Positions 63,570-64,000 of a DNA stretch of 64,000 nt are shown here, in pieces (the first letter of the stretch is position 1; the number at the start of each line of letters is the position of its first letter). The stretch comes from Tubiluchus corallicola (taxonomy: Eukaryota > Priapulida > Priapulimorpha > Priapulimorphida > Tubiluchidae). The stretch is from positions 62,001 through 126,000 of the forward strand of contig JAQGDQ010000015.1 in the NCBI GenBank assembly GCA_030141605.1, read 5' to 3'. Below the pieces are notes generated by a model. That model had not been told where the DNA came from and did not search any database. It saw only the letters and a program-made list of their open reading frames with translations. Both the position numbers and the translations under genes were made by a program.

Positions 63570-64000
63570 ATGTCTGATTTAGGTAAGAAAACTGTCCCTG
63601 AGATACAGCGAATGCTTAAGGACAAGTGTTTACCTGTTAGCGGGCGGAAGCAGGAATTAATTGATAGGCTGTTGCAAAGCGAAGGCGCAGCTTCCAGCTC
63701 AACTGAAGATGAAACGCAGCTTACACCTGCCGCTATACCTTATAGTGGGGACAAAGAGGAAAGCTTAGGCGAGCTAAGAAGCCTCAGAACGCACAAAAGT
63801 CACAAGTCTCCTCATTCACGTAGTTCAAAATCAACCACTGCTTCGGCAACAGCACAAAGAATGTCAGCTGAAGCGAAAAAGGCTGCTCTTATGATTAAGC
63901 AACAAGCACTTGCAGAGAAGACAAAATTGCAGTTACATGAAATGCAGCTCGAACAAGAAAAGCAAAAGTTAGTTTTGCAAAAAGAACAGTTGAAGATAGC
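63570..64000 (+). CDS. SAP-domain protein, probable BEL/Pao-type gag start (cut by window)
   Basis: An ATG at 63,570 opens 143 codons without a stop up to the window edge and without any sign of an intron. Residues about 7-36 (TVPEIQRMLKDKCLPVSGRK then QELIDRLLQ) match the SAP DNA-binding motif. A Ser/Thr-rich stretch follows, then from about residue 98 a charged Lys/Gln/Glu/Leu-rich coiled coil. In many invertebrates this SAP-plus-coiled-coil start belongs to the gag region of BEL/Pao or related LTR retrotransposons. The only TGG between about 63,330 and the ATG is at 63,486-63,488, just after CTACA, where an LTR end and primer-binding site could lie, but I could not match it to a tRNA. A host SAP protein is the alternative. 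Confidence 0.6.
   Translation, partial: MSDLGKKTVPEIQRMLKDKCLPVSGRKQELIDRLLQSEGAASSSTEDETQLTPAAIPYSGDKEESLGELRSLRTHKSHKSPHSRSSKSTTASATAQRMSAEAKKAALMIKQQALAEKTKLQLHEMQLEQEKQKLVLQKEQLKI

Overview
This is eukaryotic, intron-rich, AT-rich, repeat-rich DNA. I see no bacterial or phage gene organisation. The repeats (decayed non-LTR retrotransposon, probable BEL/Pao-type element with a SAP domain, tRNA-derived short elements, many microsatellites), the very long intron and the short secreted LDLa protein fit an animal, most likely a marine invertebrate and perhaps a lophotrochozoan. That placement is inference, not proof.

The only host gene I can assemble is one three-exon gene on the + strand that spans most of the window. 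Exon 1 (coding from 6534 to 6921) carries a signal peptide, a basic region rich in R-R/R-R-R sites and a threonine-rich linker. Exon 2 (52044-52204) encodes a complete six-cysteine LDL-receptor class A (LDLa) module. The probable last coding exon (57964-58017) adds 17 residues and a stop. The splice phases agree at both junctions (phase 1, then phase 0), giving a predicted 200-residue secreted protein. Intron 1 is 45,122 nt and intron 2 is 5,759 nt. A TATA-like box lies at 6315-6321. The molecule looks like a small secreted ligand or prohormone-like LDLa protein; I do not assign a gene name.

Upstream, 1-6300 is non-coding as far as I can see: microsatellites, a hairpin and one 21-codon acidic mini-ORF. 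Intron 1 holds the mobile and repetitive material: a recurrent repeat family (about 14.5, 20.8, 38.6 and 50.4 kb), tRNA-like SINE remnants (9.65 and 41.85 kb), several non-LTR retrotransposon tails (26.0, 26.8, 32.2 and 49.4 kb), a decayed reverse-transcriptase C-terminal fragment (44.47-44.87 kb, minus strand), a 21-bp minisatellite (42.8 kb), a 1.28-kb-spaced direct repeat (35.6/36.9 kb), purine tracts and a 42-unit AGT microsatellite just upstream of exon 2. Intron 2 holds an unusual, very diverged ~16-bp periodic repeat that changes orientation (56.1-57.06 kb).

Downstream of the gene are a small inverted-repeat (MITE-like) element at 59.7 kb and, at the right edge, an intronless reading frame that starts with a SAP domain followed by a charged coiled coil (63,570 to the end). 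This is probably the start of a BEL/Pao-type retrotransposon gag, cut by the window edge. No rRNA genes, CRISPR arrays or confident functional tRNA genes were seen.
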